This document shows positions 48,481 to 59,345 of a stretch of 64,000 bases of DNA, one piece after another. The number at the start of each line of letters is the position of its first letter. The stretch's first letter is position 1. The notes beneath the pieces were generated by a model. It made no database searches, was not told the origin of the DNA, and worked only from the letters and a program-made list of their open reading frames with translations. This DNA comes from Theocolax elegans (lineage: Eukaryota > Arthropoda > Insecta > Hymenoptera > Cerocephalidae). Position numbers and translations under genes: made by a program. The stretch is taken from the NCBI GenBank assembly GCA_026168455.1, contig CM047426.1, forward strand, positions 50,017,229 to 50,081,228. The letters are read 5' to 3'.

Positions 48481-48893
48481 AAGCAGATACTTTGAAGCTC
48501 GAGTGGGACTACGAATTCTTCAAGCAACATTGAGACACATATCCAGGTATCCTTGTCGACTTCCTTATATCTATCGTCCAGCGCCATACCTACTTCCATA
48601 CCTCCAACATCCTTTTGATTTTGATTCCCTGTTGGTGACGTGTATTCCAAAGCAGCCCTAAGATTCCCATGAGTCAACTCTTCGTAAATGGACTCCGTCT
48701 CCAGGCCAGGTCCTTGGTCAGCTCATTATATATAGGTAACCTGCAAAAGTAGGACCCGGAGACCATATCAAGAATTAGTCTCCTCGTGGAAACACCAGGA
48801 AGCAAGGAGAAGGATAGATATATATGTGGCAAGGAAGTGAGGTTAGGTAACTCCACTAATACCCACTCTCGCAAATTATTATATGTTACTTAC

Positions 48894-49110
48894 ATTTTCA
48901 GCATTCGAAGTTTATCATGCTCCCAGGAAATGTGTGACCTTTCGGCGTACTAGGTGATGGTCGAACTGCCGCTGAAACAAAATCGAGCGGAACCAATTAA
49001 CTCGAGAAATTAAGCAAAACGGAACAACTTTAAGGTTTACCTGACATCAGATCCAAGAGAGACAATACGTTCTCACACTTGCGACCAGGACGACTACCTT
49101 TCAGTACCAT
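48894..49110 (-). CDS. Possible small two-exon gene, unrecognised
   Basis: On the minus strand an ATG at 49108-49110 opens MVLKGSRPGRKCENVLSLLD and ends at a GTAAAC donor (49035-49040; exon 49041-49110). A pyrimidine-rich acceptor (TTTTGTTTCAG) precedes exon 48894-48971, which continues in frame as AAVRPSPSTPKGHTFPGSMI and ends NFEC-stop just before a GTAAGT donor. Upstream DNA (49111-49560) is GC-balanced and unlike the transposons, as in a 5' UTR/promoter. A further exon-like frame at 48474-48700 (ELTHGNLRAALEYTSPTG, DDRYKEVDKDTWICVS) follows a TTTTGCAG acceptor but is not in frame. I do not recognise the protein; it may be the 5' part of a longer or decayed host gene. Confidence 0.35.
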
Positions 49111-50253
49111 CTCCGAGCATCACGACAAAAGGTTACATGCGGCATGTAAACACATGTAGCGAACCATCTTACGCTGGTATACGGCTGCGAATCGCATGCG
49201 CAGGGGATCCACTCGTCGTTCCGTGCACCACGAGAAACGGCACTCTCCCGGGACTCTCAAGCCTTGAGGAGTTCATTTGTATCGCCGCATGTGTGTGGGA
49301 AATTTGCGAGTATTTTCCTTCAGCTTCCTAATTCCCAGTATGTGCGCGACGCGAGATCATTGAGATTAGTACAAAAGAGATTGCCGATCCTATGTCAAAG
49401 ATCCGAGACAGAAACGATCACGACGCCTCACCACGGTTAGTGACAGAACCGTTCACACAATTTATAAGTCGAAGGGAAGGGGAATAGGCTTGGTACTAGG
49501 AAAGTGCGAACGGCGATATGGGCAAGAGGGGAAAGGTTTCGATTTCATACCGGTGATTTATCGATGAATGTGAGAGAGAAAGAATTCTCGAGTTTTCTCT
49601 TGCACTCATTGGTCATATATAGAATATAGAATTTTATTTTAAATGTTTCTGTAATTTTTTAGCCGCAAATATTAAAATAATTAAACATTGTGATTGTTGT
49701 ATATTGCATATTTATATGGTATTTTACCAAGTATTGTCAAGTATTACTAAAAAAGAAGAGGTTAATTAAACGGTGTAATATTATTTATTAAAATACGTTA
49801 TTAATCATTATCATGAATTGTTCAATCAAATCTATACAGGTAATTTTTTTTTACTGTGTTTTGTTATATCTTTAACATGTTTGTCATAATTGTATAAATA
49901 TAAATCTGTTTCAAAATAAATAAAAAAGAAAGTTCTTTTTCTAAAGATAAAACCTTATTATTAACAATAACATAAATTAGCAGTACATTTACTAGAAAAA
50001 TTAAATTCTACTGAAAATTTTTTTTAATAGTTAGTAAAATAAATTTTTCACGTACATAGTTTCTTAATTGCACGTATTACGAAAATAGTTAAATTTATTT
50101 CTAAATATTTTATTTAAATGTATGTGTGCACAATTGTCTAATAATACTATAGTCAATTAGTTAATTATTAATATGTACACATTTTTTGTATAAAGATAGG
50201 TATCAATAATTATATATTGTGTGTGTGTGTATGTATACATATTATATATATAT
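49111..50253. other. GC-balanced then AT-rich DNA; no supported gene
   Basis: 49111-49570 is mixed composition and may be the 5' flank of the minus-strand candidate gene. 49600-50250 is AT-rich, with a short (GT)n at about 50218-50232 and an AT tract that received the next LTR. No coding sequence is called. Confidence 0.45.
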
Positions 50254-51099
50254 TGTAACGGTAAGGTCTTGTTTCCTTACCGTTTGACGAATTCGAGCAT
50301 CACGAGCGAACAGTATCGTAATGTTCACATCGGCTTGGGCCGGCGTGATTCGTCTCGGCTCGGTTTGTAGTGGCTACACGGGCGAGATCGACTTTGCGCG
50401 CACACTTGATTAGATAGGTGAGGGGGAGATTCGCGCGCACTGCGAGGAGAGATATAGCCGCCTTGTTACGCGACAGATGTGCCAATTCTGCATTTGCAGT
50501 GACTGGTGCAACACCGTGAAATGACCTGCAGCCACACAACTTCGGTGCATAGGCGAACGAACAATTCGTGCTACACCGCAGTGAGAGTTAGAGAGCGAAA
50601 GAGAGCGACCGATCGGCTGGTCGTTGTTTACCAACGACTACAGCAACTTATGAAGTAAGTGGTACCATTTCACGCGATCGTGTTTTATTCGCAATTAATA
50701 GATAATCTTATTGCTTTATACCAGTACCGTTGACTGGGGATATTATTTTAGTTCGCGATATTTTTTTCCCCCCTCTTTACAAGTCGGCCGTTTATCGACT
50801 TGTAATTAAAAGCGTAGACCTCGAGAGTTGTTGCTTATCTTTATATTTATTTCAATAAATTCAATTTATTGTCACATTTCAATTCGGTATTCGAGTAATT
50901 GAAGTTTAACCCACGTACGATACCTTCCGTAATCCTAAACCTATTATCTGAAACAATAACTTGGTATTTGGTAGAGGGGACAGGTAACCGCCGCCGCAAC
51001 GCGGGAAAAATACGTTTATTTAAATACGGTAAGTTTAACCGTACCGCTGAGTAGCCGCGATATTAAAATAAACATCCGTGTGGCAACCAAACTGATACA
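50254..51099 (+). repeat. LTR 1 of a tandem LTR row
   Basis: 846 bp, starting TGTAACGGTAAGG and ending CAAACTGATACA, flanked by ATATATAT on both sides. The first bases form a perfect 10-bp hairpin (AACGGTAAGG/CCTTACCGTT). No internal coding region adjoins, so it is a solo LTR by structure. Confidence 0.82.
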
Positions 51100-51118
51100 A
51101 TATATATATTGTAACAGT

Positions 51119-51162
<44 letters not shown>

Positions 51163-51232
51163 ACTATTTACACAAAGTTTAATTATTTTAATATTTTCGG
51201 CTAAAAAATTTTGACTAATAATAAATATTAAG

Positions 51233-51817
51233 CCGTGAAATGACCTGCAGCCACACAACTTCGGTGCATAGGCGAACGAACAATTCGTGCTACACCGCAG
51301 TGAGAGTTAGAGAGCGAAAGAGAGCGACCGATCGGCTGGTCGTTGTTTACCAACGACTACAGCAACTTATGAAGTAAGTGGTACCATTTCACGCGATCGT
51401 GTTTTATTCGCAATTAATAGATAATCTTATTGCTTTATACCAGTACCGTTGACTGGGGATATTATTTTAGTTCGCGATATTTTTTTCCCCCCTCTTTACA
51501 AGTCGGCCGTTTATCGACTTGTAATTAAAAGCGTAGACCTCGAGAGTTGTTGCTTATCTTTATATTTATTTCAATAAATTCAATTTATTGTCACATTTCA
51601 ATTCGGTATTCGAGTAATTGAAGTTTAACCCACGTACGATACCTTCCGTAATCCTAACCTATTATCTGAAACAATAACTTGGTATTTGGTAGAGGGGACA
51701 GGTAACCGCCGCCGCAACGCGGGAAAAATACGTTTATTTAAATACGGTAAGTTTAACCGTACCGCTGAGTAGCCGCGATATTAAAATAAACATCCGTGTG
51801 GCAACCAAACTGATACA
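51233..51817 (+). repeat. LTR 2, 5'-truncated duplicate
   Basis: It is nearly identical to 50514-51099 (offset about 719 bp; one A fewer near 51656). It is preceded by a short unrelated AT-rich segment and an (AT)n run beginning TGTAACAGTTGTATA. Both LTR 1 and LTR 2 are followed by the same ATATATATTGTAACAGTTGT sequence, indicating a tandem duplication that included the flank. Confidence 0.8.
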
Positions 51818-51864
51818 ATATATATATTGTAACAGTTGTATATATATATATATTATATATATAT

Positions 51865-52706
51865 TGTAACGGTAAGGTCTTGTTTCCTTACCGTTTGACG
51901 AATTCGAGCATCACGAGCGAACAGTATCGTAATGTTCGCATCGGCTCGGGCCGGCAAGATTCGGCTCGGCACGGTTCGTCGTGGTTACACGAGCGAGATC
52001 GGCTTCGCGCGCACCTGAATACATAGGTAAGGGAGAGATTCGTGCGTGCTAGAGAGAGATATAGCCGCCTTGTTACGCGACAGATGTGCCAATTCTGCAT
52101 TTGCAGTGACTGGTGCAACACCGTGAAATGACCTGCAGCCACACAACTTCGGTGCATAGGCGAACGAACAATTCGTGCTACACCGCAGTGAGAGTTAGAG
52201 AGCGAAAGAGAGCGACCGATCGGCTGGTCGTTGTTTACCAACGACTACAGCAACTTATGAAGTAAGTGGTACCATTTCACGCGATCGTGTTTTATTCGCA
52301 ATTAATAGATAATCTTATTGCTTTATACCAGTACCGTTGACTGGGGATATTATTTTAGTTCGCGATATTTTTTTCCCCCCTCTTTACAAGTCGGCCGTTT
52401 ATCGACTTGTAATTAAAAGCGTAGACCTCGAGAGTTGTTGCTTATCTTTATATTTATTTCAATAAATTCAATTTATTGTCACATTTCAATTCGGTATTCG
52501 AGTAATTGAAGTTTAACCCACGTACGATACCTTCCGTAATCCTAAACCTATTATCTGAAACAATAACTTGGTATTTGGTAGAGGGGACAGGTAACCGCCG
52601 CCGCAACGCGGGAAAAATACGTTTATTTAAATACGGTAAGTTTAACCGTACCGCTGAGTAGCCGCGATATTAAAATAAACATCCGTGTGGCAACCAAACT
52701 GATACA
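51865..52706 (+). repeat. LTR 3, mosaic of two LTR variants
   Basis: 842 bp. The first ~205 bp (after the hairpin) match LTR 4 (GTTCGCATCGGCTCGGGCCG, GTGCGTGCTAGAGAGAG) while the remainder, from about 52072 (TTGTTACGCGACAGATGTG), matches LTR 1 and LTR 2. It ends CTGATACA followed by ATATATAT. Confidence 0.8.
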
Positions 52707-52716
52707 ATATATATAT

Positions 52717-53067
52717 TGTAACGGTAAGGTCACGTAATGTTCGCATCGGCTCGGGCCGGCAAGATTCGGCTCGGCACGGTTCGTCGTGGTTACACGAGCG
52801 AGATCGGCTTCGCGCGCACCTGAATACATAGGTAAGGGAGAGATTCGTGCGTGCTAGAGAGAGATATAGCCGCCTTGACACGTGACAGGTCCCGTATTTT
52901 AACTTTGCCGTGACTATTCTGCCGTAGTGTTCATGGGTGCATTTTAAGTGCAGGCTGATTCTGCATTCGCGGTGTGAGTTTCCCGGTAGGAAACCGATCT
53001 GCAGCCACGTAATCTCGGCGCACAGGCGACCGGACAACCCGTCCTATACCGTAACGTGAGCGAGGGG
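52717..53067 (+). repeat. LTR 4, left part, interrupted by non-LTR elements
   Basis: It starts TGTAACGGTAAGGTCACGTA ~10 bp after the end of LTR 3. It lacks about 48 bp of the hairpin region and diverges from LTR 1 after 52880. It runs into the GA tract at 53068; its continuation is at 59402. Confidence 0.75.
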
Positions 53068-53087
53068 GAGAGAGAGAGAGAGAGAGA
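53068..53087. repeat. (GA)n tract at the 3' end of a non-LTR insertion
   Basis: A 20-bp AG repeat at the GA-rich part of LTR 4; the non-LTR 3' end starts at 53088. Confidence 0.9.
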
Positions 53088-54316
53088 TTTTATTTGAAGC
53101 ATTAATTATGCCTAGGAGGACAATCCACCGTAAGGCGAAAAACAATAAAATTCATAATATATAAAAACATAATATATACAAATTTGGTAAACAAATGCAT
53201 GAAATAAGGATAGATTAAAATAAATGCCAGCTGCATAAAAATTTTAAAAGTGTAAACTAAAGGTATAACACTAAATATAAAATAAAAATTCGAAAATACA
53301 AATAGATACATCAGCAGAGATAAATAAACAATAATCTTCCAAATTAATAAGGTAAACGCAACGCATTTTTTAACATTTAATAACGTCTGAATTTTACAAC
53401 ATTTCGCAAAAATATTATATCATTAAAAAATATATTACCGACATTTCGACTGACTTAGGAAAATAATGTATATCTGTTTTTTATTTCTAACGGCTTCCCG
53501 CGATTAGATAGTCGTATAAGCGATTTTTAAATAACCCATTACTCGTACTTAATTTTAAATCCGGCGGCAAACTATCCCACAAATCCATGGCCTGTATTGT
53601 GAAGGATTTTTTATATGTATTTGTGGAGATAACTCGTCTATCAAAAGAGGACTGACTAGTTCCCTCCGAACGCCGTAAATCGGGGTTCGGGGAAGGAAAC
53701 AACTCATATAGGTATGCAGGTTTTTTATCAGTTAACACCTGATATGTAAGCACACCTATAAAGTAAATGCGATGCTTACTTACCGACAACCAATTCAGTT
53801 TTTTTATAAAAAAACATCGAACTTAGCGTCTTTTCTAAGACGAAAGATGAATCGCACACATGCATTCATAAGCCGCTGTAATTTCGTGTTCAAATAATTA
53901 GGAATGTCGCAATATACGAGACACGCATAATCAAAGCACGGCATCATCAGAGATGCAACTAACTTCTGTTTCATCATGACTGACAAAAAACTGCCTCGAC
54001 TTCGCAACTTATGCAGTATGCCGTGTACTCTCGAAATAATGTTAGATATGTGCGTGTTCCACTGTAAATTTTAGTTAAATACAACTCCAAGATTTCTGAT
54101 CGAAATAACTAATTTAATCATATGGCCATTCACTAAAATAGGTGATAAAGAATCTTTATCTATGAATCTAAGCTGCTGCACCGAGCCAATTAAGATTGCC
54201 TTAGTTTTGCTAAAATTAATATCAATTTTATGCTCATGTGCCCAATTTAACACCCTAGAACCATCACTTGAGAGTTTTTCAATACTGGTAATACATTCCT
54301 GAGGCTTACAATGTAT

Positions 54317-54320
<4 letters not shown>
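53088..54320 (-). mobile_element. 5'-truncated non-LTR retrotransposon
   Basis: On the minus strand it begins inside the RT just after the catalytic box (IHCKPQEC..., then KTKAILIGSVQQLRF and LVNGHMIKLVISIRNLGV, 54071-54253). It continues with MMPCFDYACLVYCDIPNYLN (53804-54007) and the C-terminal domain SVSKHRIYFIGVLTYQVL to DLWDSLPPDLKLS (53487-53789). About 400 bp of AT-rich 3' UTR ends directly in (GA)n. Several frame breaks. Both ends abut GA tracts (53068-53087 and 54321-54350). Confidence 0.85.

Positions 54321-54350
<30 letters not shown>
54321..54350. repeat. (GA)n tract joining two non-LTR elements
   Basis: A 30-bp pure AG repeat. The truncated 5' end of the left element and the 3' tail of the right element meet here. 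Confidence 0.95.
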
Positions 54351-54355
<5 letters not shown>

Positions 54356-54822
54356 ATTTGATTTGATTTGTTCTTTATTTGGCCATTTAGGGTAGAAACC
54401 CCATAGGCACTAATAGTTTGTACAAAGCTTGAATTATTACAAAAATAGATGATAAATAATAAATAAAGTCTTAAAACTACATAACAAATTTATTAAAATA
54501 AAATAACATATAAGGTAAAATACAAGCTTTCAACGAATTACAGGTGTGTAAGTATCGTACAATAAAATTGAATGAGTAAAGTGCACTAAAATAGAATAAA
54601 ACAGTTGATTAACAAACTTAACAATAGAAAAATAAATAAATAAATAAAAACGCAATTTATCAGCAGGTACATGGTAGTAATTTAATACAGTAAAAGATCG
54701 CACGAGTCGCTCGCAAAAAATACCATAGACTAGAATAATAAAAATAAAAATAAAAATAAAAGTAAATAAATAAATAAATAGAGACGCAAATAAAACGCAA
54801 AAATTGAAAAGATTTATGTACA

Positions 54823-57800
54823 CTACGAAGTCTCGGTTGCGATCCGTGTAGACCAGGCATTCTTATCGAGCCCAAACAGATGATTGAAGAGAATGATTTT
54901 GAATTTATCTATGAGCATGGGATCAAAGGTGATGAAAGGGAGCTGATTGATGATGCGGGTGGATGTTATGATGAATGACCTGTTTAATGATTCAGTGCGT
55001 GGTGGGAGGTATGTGAGGGGTTTAGATGGATGACGAGAGGAGGAACGGAGGTTATGGTCAGGGGTGTCAAGCTTAATGAAGTGATTCGCTATGTAGGTTG
55101 GTGTATTATGAGAGATGATACTATATGCTAAGGAACCTATGAGAAAAGAACGTCTGGACTCGACCGAAAGCCATTTTAAGCCTAGTCTATATGGAGTAAC
55201 ATGATCACGTCTCGCTATATTACCCCATACAAATCTCACACACGCATTTAACAATCTTTGGAGTTTGAGATTCCTAGTCTGATCCACATCGTGATAAACC
55301 GCGCACGCATAGTCAAAATGCGGGAAAATAAGTGTTTCTACTAGGTTCTTACGGAGTTTAAACGACAGAGTTTTACTGTAATAATGTAGCGAGTGCAATA
55401 CTCCGTGGACGCGCCTTGAGATTCCCATGACTTGCCTTGACCAATCTAGGGTAGGGGTTATCATTACACCAAGCGATTTTACCACATTTTCATACCTCAA
55501 GTATTCATTGCACCGTCTGACCTTTGGAGCAGTGTCCAGGTTGATACGCGCTAGATAAGCCTGACTGCCCAGGATCATGACTTTCGTTTCTTCCACATTT
55601 AGCTTAAGGCCGTTATTAATCGCCCAGCTCGCTATCGCATTTGCATCGAGAAAAACACGTTGAACTGCATTATCAAAATCTGTTGGAAAAAACGAATGAT
55701 AGACCTGGGCGTCGTCGGCAAACAACATATGATTACAATGTTTAAGGATCTTAGGCAAATCGTTGATAAAGATGGAGAAAAGAACGGGACCTAGGACACT
55801 ACCCTGCGGTACACCTGCATTCACCCCTAGCCAATCCGATGTCGTGCCAATCTCATCCACCACAGCCTGAGTACGGCCAACTAGGTACCTATAAAACCAA
55901 TTTAGCACAACATCAGAGCATCCGATGTTACCCAACTTCTGGATGAGGAGATCATGCGGCACCGTGTCAAAGGCCTTGGAAAAGTCGAACAGGACCAAAA
56001 TCGTAATCTTCCTAGAATCAATAGCCCTTCTCACATCGTCAAGTACACCTAGAAGAGCTGACTGAGTACTATGTCCCTTTCGGAACCCCGCTTGCCTAGC
56101 TGTTAATAAATAATTTCTTTCGAGATACTCAGTCAGCTGATCATGCACTAGTCTTTCCAAAATCTTCGAGAGCTCGCACAGTTTGGCTATCGGTCTTGTG
56201 TCCGAGCACGACTCCATCCTGCCCGACTTCGCCAATGGAAACAATAAAACCCTCTTCCAGAAGTCGGGAAAATAACCGACGGATAACATATCATTGAATA
56301 GGTTTGTTAGAGGTAGCGTGAGTTGCGGCTCAAGCAGTTTGATCATTCTAGTAGTAATTCCATCGACACCTGGGGACCTCGAGGAGGCTCTAATGATGGT
56401 CCATTGAACCTTTTTAATTGATACGGTGGGAAATGAGAATGAGGGTGAAGAAGGTGATAGATGACATAAATTAGATAGGATGGACGCAAATGAGTGTACG
56501 GAAAGTGGTGATACATGATTAGAAATAGACGCGTAATGAATGTTTAGTTGATGAATAGTGAAATGCTGTAATGGCGAAGGACTCGTCTTGGAGCAGAGAC
56601 CCATATTCTTAAGATGTTTCCAAGACTTAGATGGTTCTTTTTCACTACAAAGTTTAGACTGTAAGAATCGAAATTTACTGGAACTAAGTGAATTCTTAAC
56701 ACGACTTCTTAACGATTTGTAATTATTATAGTCCGAAATAGAGCCTGAATTACGAAAAATTCTAAATGCCATGTTTCTAGCTCTGATATCGGCTCTGATA
56801 TCGTGCGTGACCCATGGTCTGTGCTTAGCTTTGATAGTGAATAATTTGAGTGGGGCAATAGCATTATATGTGTTAAGAATTGAGTCTGTTAGGTTGAATA
56901 TATTAGTTAGGGTGGACGAGATAAGGTTAGTTTTGGTGTTATGGTTGGATGATGGTGTTGAAAATGCGTGAGTGGGCTGGTCGGGCCGGAGGAGTGGAGG
57001 CAGGTTTGAGGGAGAAAGGTGTAGGGGTTGTGAAAGACTGTTGTTGAATGAAGCGAAAGTAGTGGCGAGAGTATGGAGGTCGATCTTCTCAAGGCTCCTA
57101 CTCCAGAATCGTTTTACACCACCCTGGGTGTTGGAGAGCTTTAGACTAAGAGTGATGGCATCATGCCCTGCAGCAAAGGGAGCACTTGATTTATTGTATG
57201 CAAACTCCGGTACTGGTTCACGAACCATGAAAAGATTTAACCAAGTATGAGAAGATCCCCTGGACGTCACCGCATGGTGTGTTGGTTCGGATGGTATAAG
57301 AAAAAGTCCTAGGGCATCCAGACTCCCCATCAGCATATCAGCCGCGGCACCAGTGGACTTCATATCGATGTTAAAGTCACCGGTGGTAATAACATGATTG
57401 TGCCCAGGGAGAAGATCAGACAGAGTTTCGAAAAACTTAAACGGATATACGGCTGAAGGCCTACGATAAACTACTGCCAGTAAGAATGCCTCTATCTTGT
57501 TCACCAAACGTAAGATAAGGTATTCCGGAGCATTCGAGAAAACGGGATCGGAGTGAGCAATGACCTTGACAGCGAAATGTTCGCGAATGTAAGCCGCCAC
57601 TCCACCCCCCTCCTTACCTACACGATCCAACCTGTGTAGAATATAGCCCGGCAATTTAAAGATATCAGATGAATCGTTTTCAGTAAGGAAGGTTTCCGTA
57701 ATGGCAATGACGTCAAAGGAATTAGGATGTATTAATGCATCGATGGATGAAAAATGAGTTTTGAGGCGATTTATGTTGACGTGTATAATGGAAAAGGAAT

Positions 57801-57837
57801 TATTGGAAAAGGAATTCTTGGCCCGATCAGTCCTATC
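54823..57837 (-). CDS. ORF2 protein: endonuclease and reverse transcriptase
   Basis: The frame is open from just after a TGA (57838-57840), though no ATG occurs before LPGYILHRLDR. Endonuclease motifs: HVNINRLKTHFSSIDAL, DVIAITETFLTEND (Glu), AVVYRRPSAVYP, ITTGDFNID (Asp/Asn), SHTWLN and FAAGHDAITLS (His/Asp). RT motifs: LFPLAKSGRMESCSDTRPIA, LVLFDFSKAFDTVPHDLL, NAGVPQGSVLGPVLFSIF and the catalytic HMLFADDAQVYHS. The thumb and C-terminal domain follow with LIFPHFDYACAVYHDVDQ and SLAYSIISHNTPTYIANHF. Roughly 1,000 codons, a normal full length. Translation probably depends on reinitiation or frameshifting from ORF1. Confidence 0.88.
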   Translation of the reverse strand, partial: DRTDRAKNSFSNNSFSIIHVNINRLKTHFSSIDALIHPNSFDVIAITETFLTENDSSDIFKLPGYILHRLDRVGKEGGGVAAYIREHFAVKVIAHSDPVFSNAPEYLILRLVNKIEAFLLAVVYRRPSAVYPFKFFETLSDLLPGHNHVITTGDFNIDMKSTGAAADMLMGSLDALGLFLIPSEPTHHAVTSRGSSHTWLNLFMVREPVPEFAYNKSSAPFAAGHDAITLSLKLSNTQGGVKRFWSRSLEKIDLHTLATTFASFNNSLSQPLHLSPSNLPPLLRPDQPTHAFSTPSSNHNTKTNLISSTLTNIFNLTDSILNTYNAIAPLKLFTIKAKHRPWVTHDIRADIRARNMAFRIFRNSGSISDYNNYKSLRSRVKNSLSSSKFRFLQSKLCSEKEPSKSWKHLKNMGLCSKTSPSPLQHFTIHQLNIHYASISNHVSPLSVHSFASILSNLCHLSPSSPSFSFPTVSIKKVQWTIIRASSRSPGVDGITTRMIKLLEPQLTLPLTNLFNDMLSVGYFPDFWKRVLLFPLAKSGRMESCSDTRPIAKLCELSKILERLVHDQLTEYLERNYLLTARQAGFRKGHSTQSALLGVLDDVRRAIDSRKITILVLFDFSKAFDTVPHDLLIQKLGNIGCSDVVLNWFYRYLVGRTQAVVDEIGTTSDWLGVNAGVPQGSVLGPVLFSIFINDLPKILKHCNHMLFADDAQVYHSFFPTDFDNAVQRVFLDANAIASWAINNGLKLNVEETKVMILGSQAYLARINLDTAPKVRRCNEYLRYENVVKSLGVMITPTLDWSRQVMGISRRVHGVLHSLHYYSKTLSFKLRKNLVETLIFPHFDYACAVYHDVDQTRNLKLQRLLNACVRFVWGNIARRDHVTPYRLGLKWLSVESRRSFLIGSLAYSIISHNTPTYIANHFIKLDTPDHNLRSSSRHPSKPLTYLPPRTESLNRSFIITSTRIINQLPFITFDPMLIDKFKIILFNHLFGLDKNAWSTRIATETS

Positions 57838-59024
57838 TCAATCGATATGAAATGAGAGAGGGGGGAGATTACGCAATTCAAGGGGCCATCCTTTGTCTTA
57901 CGCATATACACATTAAGATTAATAACTATAGGCCTCGCGTAGCCTAGCTCTCTACTTTTACGGATCGCCGCCTGCCACAAGTCGAAAACGGGCTTTGGCC
58001 ATAAAGGCCGGATAAATATACTGGAGTTCCCTCCCGAACCGAAAATAGCAAGGGCTGTTTTGCCCTTGAGGAGGAATGCCCTCTCGACTACCGCATCCCT
58101 GGCCGCAGTCGACGATAGTCGAAAGACAACATCTCTTGATCGTGGCGCAGCTGAATCACCTCCCTCGGCGACGGCCCTGGTACGTGGAGACCATGACCGG
58201 ACATCAATGATCTGCTTAGACAGCAAGGGCAGATTTAAAACGGACAACAATTTCTCGATAGCATTGATGTCCGGTGATGTCATCTCTGAGGGCAATCCCG
58301 TTATTAATATCTCGCAGGTATCCCTAAGGGCATCTGCGGATGGGAGATCACGGGGTATGGATGGATCCCCACCAATCTTCCGAACCTCAAGAGTTGCAAC
58401 GCGAGATTCTAACGTATCGAACCGCTTATCTTGAGTGTTTAAACGAGTGTCCGTGGTCGTCTCCAATTGATCTACTCGCGCATTGAGTGCTCGTAGGTCT
58501 GCCCGCATCTCGTCCAATTTTCCCTCCATCCGATCTACCTTCTCGACCACCGTATTAATATCCTTATGGAAGGAGGATTGGAGCTTCCGTACGAACGTTT
58601 CCATCCACGGCGGCGGGGCACATGCCATCGAGTCGGTATTTAGAGCGACAGCGGCAGGAGAGTCACTATTGGGCGTTGTGGGCGCGGCGCCGCGAGGTTG
58701 CTTAGCAACCTGCGACAATGATGGCGACGGAGGCGAGGCAATACGCTTGGCGCTGGTGGGGAGCTGAGTGGGCGTGTCGGTGAGCTCGGTAGAGCAGATC
58801 GCGCTGGTCTGTCGCGGCAACCCAGGCGGTGGCGCTCTCACATCTGTGGGAGCCGCGACTAGCGTTCTGGCTTTCGCCAAGAGACAGCAGCGGCGCTCCG
58901 AGGAGCCCAGCGCAGCCTCGAAGCAGTGCGCATGTGTAATGCTGTTACATAGCCCACAAACCTCAGTATAATCCTTTCGCGTTAGTCGACCACCACACAC
59001 GAAACATCCGCGCGACGTTGCCAT
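57771..59024 (-). CDS. ORF1 protein (zinc motif, coiled coil, RNA-binding-like domain)
   Basis: ATG at 59022-59024 (MATSRGCFVCGGRLTRKDYT), chosen because upstream codons lack ATG. The N-terminus has a PHD-like Cys/His cluster (CFVCGG...CGLCN...HAHC). A Pro/Ser-rich linker (about 80-140) is followed by a heptad coiled coil (VEKVDRMEGKLDEMRADLRA, VDQLETTTDTRLN) and then an RRM-like fold with ILITGLPSEMTSPDINAIE and VVFRLSSTAARDAVVERAF. 417 residues. Such proteins trimerise and coat element RNA. The end overlaps the ORF2 frame. Confidence 0.85.
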   Translation of the reverse strand: MATSRGCFVCGGRLTRKDYTEVCGLCNSITHAHCFEAALGSSERRCCLLAKARTLVAAPTDVRAPPPGLPRQTSAICSTELTDTPTQLPTSAKRIASPPSPSLSQVAKQPRGAAPTTPNSDSPAAVALNTDSMACAPPPWMETFVRKLQSSFHKDINTVVEKVDRMEGKLDEMRADLRALNARVDQLETTTDTRLNTQDKRFDTLESRVATLEVRKIGGDPSIPRDLPSADALRDTCEILITGLPSEMTSPDINAIEKLLSVLNLPLLSKQIIDVRSWSPRTRAVAEGGDSAAPRSRDVVFRLSSTAARDAVVERAFLLKGKTALAIFGSGGNSSIFIRPLWPKPVFDLWQAAIRKSRELGYARPIVINLNVYMRKTKDGPLNCVISPLSHFISIEIGLIGPRIPFPIIPFPLYTST

Positions 59025-59343
59025 TTCCACAGCGAATAAGCCCACTCCAAGAGATTTCGCAATGTGCGAATCGAGTCGTGCGAAGGTTGGTGGACCTGCA
59101 GGCGCTGTATACTGCGGAGAGCCGCCTTTTTCCTCTCTGCTCGCAGATAACCTCCAAAATGCTGGCGAAAAATACGACCAAAATACGGGAAAACCGTCTG
59201 CAGCAGGATTCTATTAATTATATTAATTGATGCTGCAGTCGGCAATCATCCCCTCGGCACTCGCTGGAAATTACTCGAGGCCGCTTGGTGAGCAAATATG
59301 TAGTACTACGATAGAGCAAAAGAATAAGCGGCTTTGTACTCAC

Positions 59344-59345
<2 letters not shown>

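Larger units (their letters stand above)
54351..59345 (-). mobile_element. Apparently full-length non-LTR retrotransposon, both ORFs open
   Basis: About 5 kb between two (GA)n tracts. Minus-strand order: 5' UTR (59345-59025), ORF1, ORF2, 3' UTR (54822-54351). The 3' end consists of four CAAAT repeats (on the minus strand) touching the GA tract, in place of poly-A. ORF1 and ORF2 overlap by 67 nt in a -1 relation. No inactivating mutation was seen in either ORF. Clade assignment within the Jockey/CR1/L2-like group needs a tree. Confidence 0.88.
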
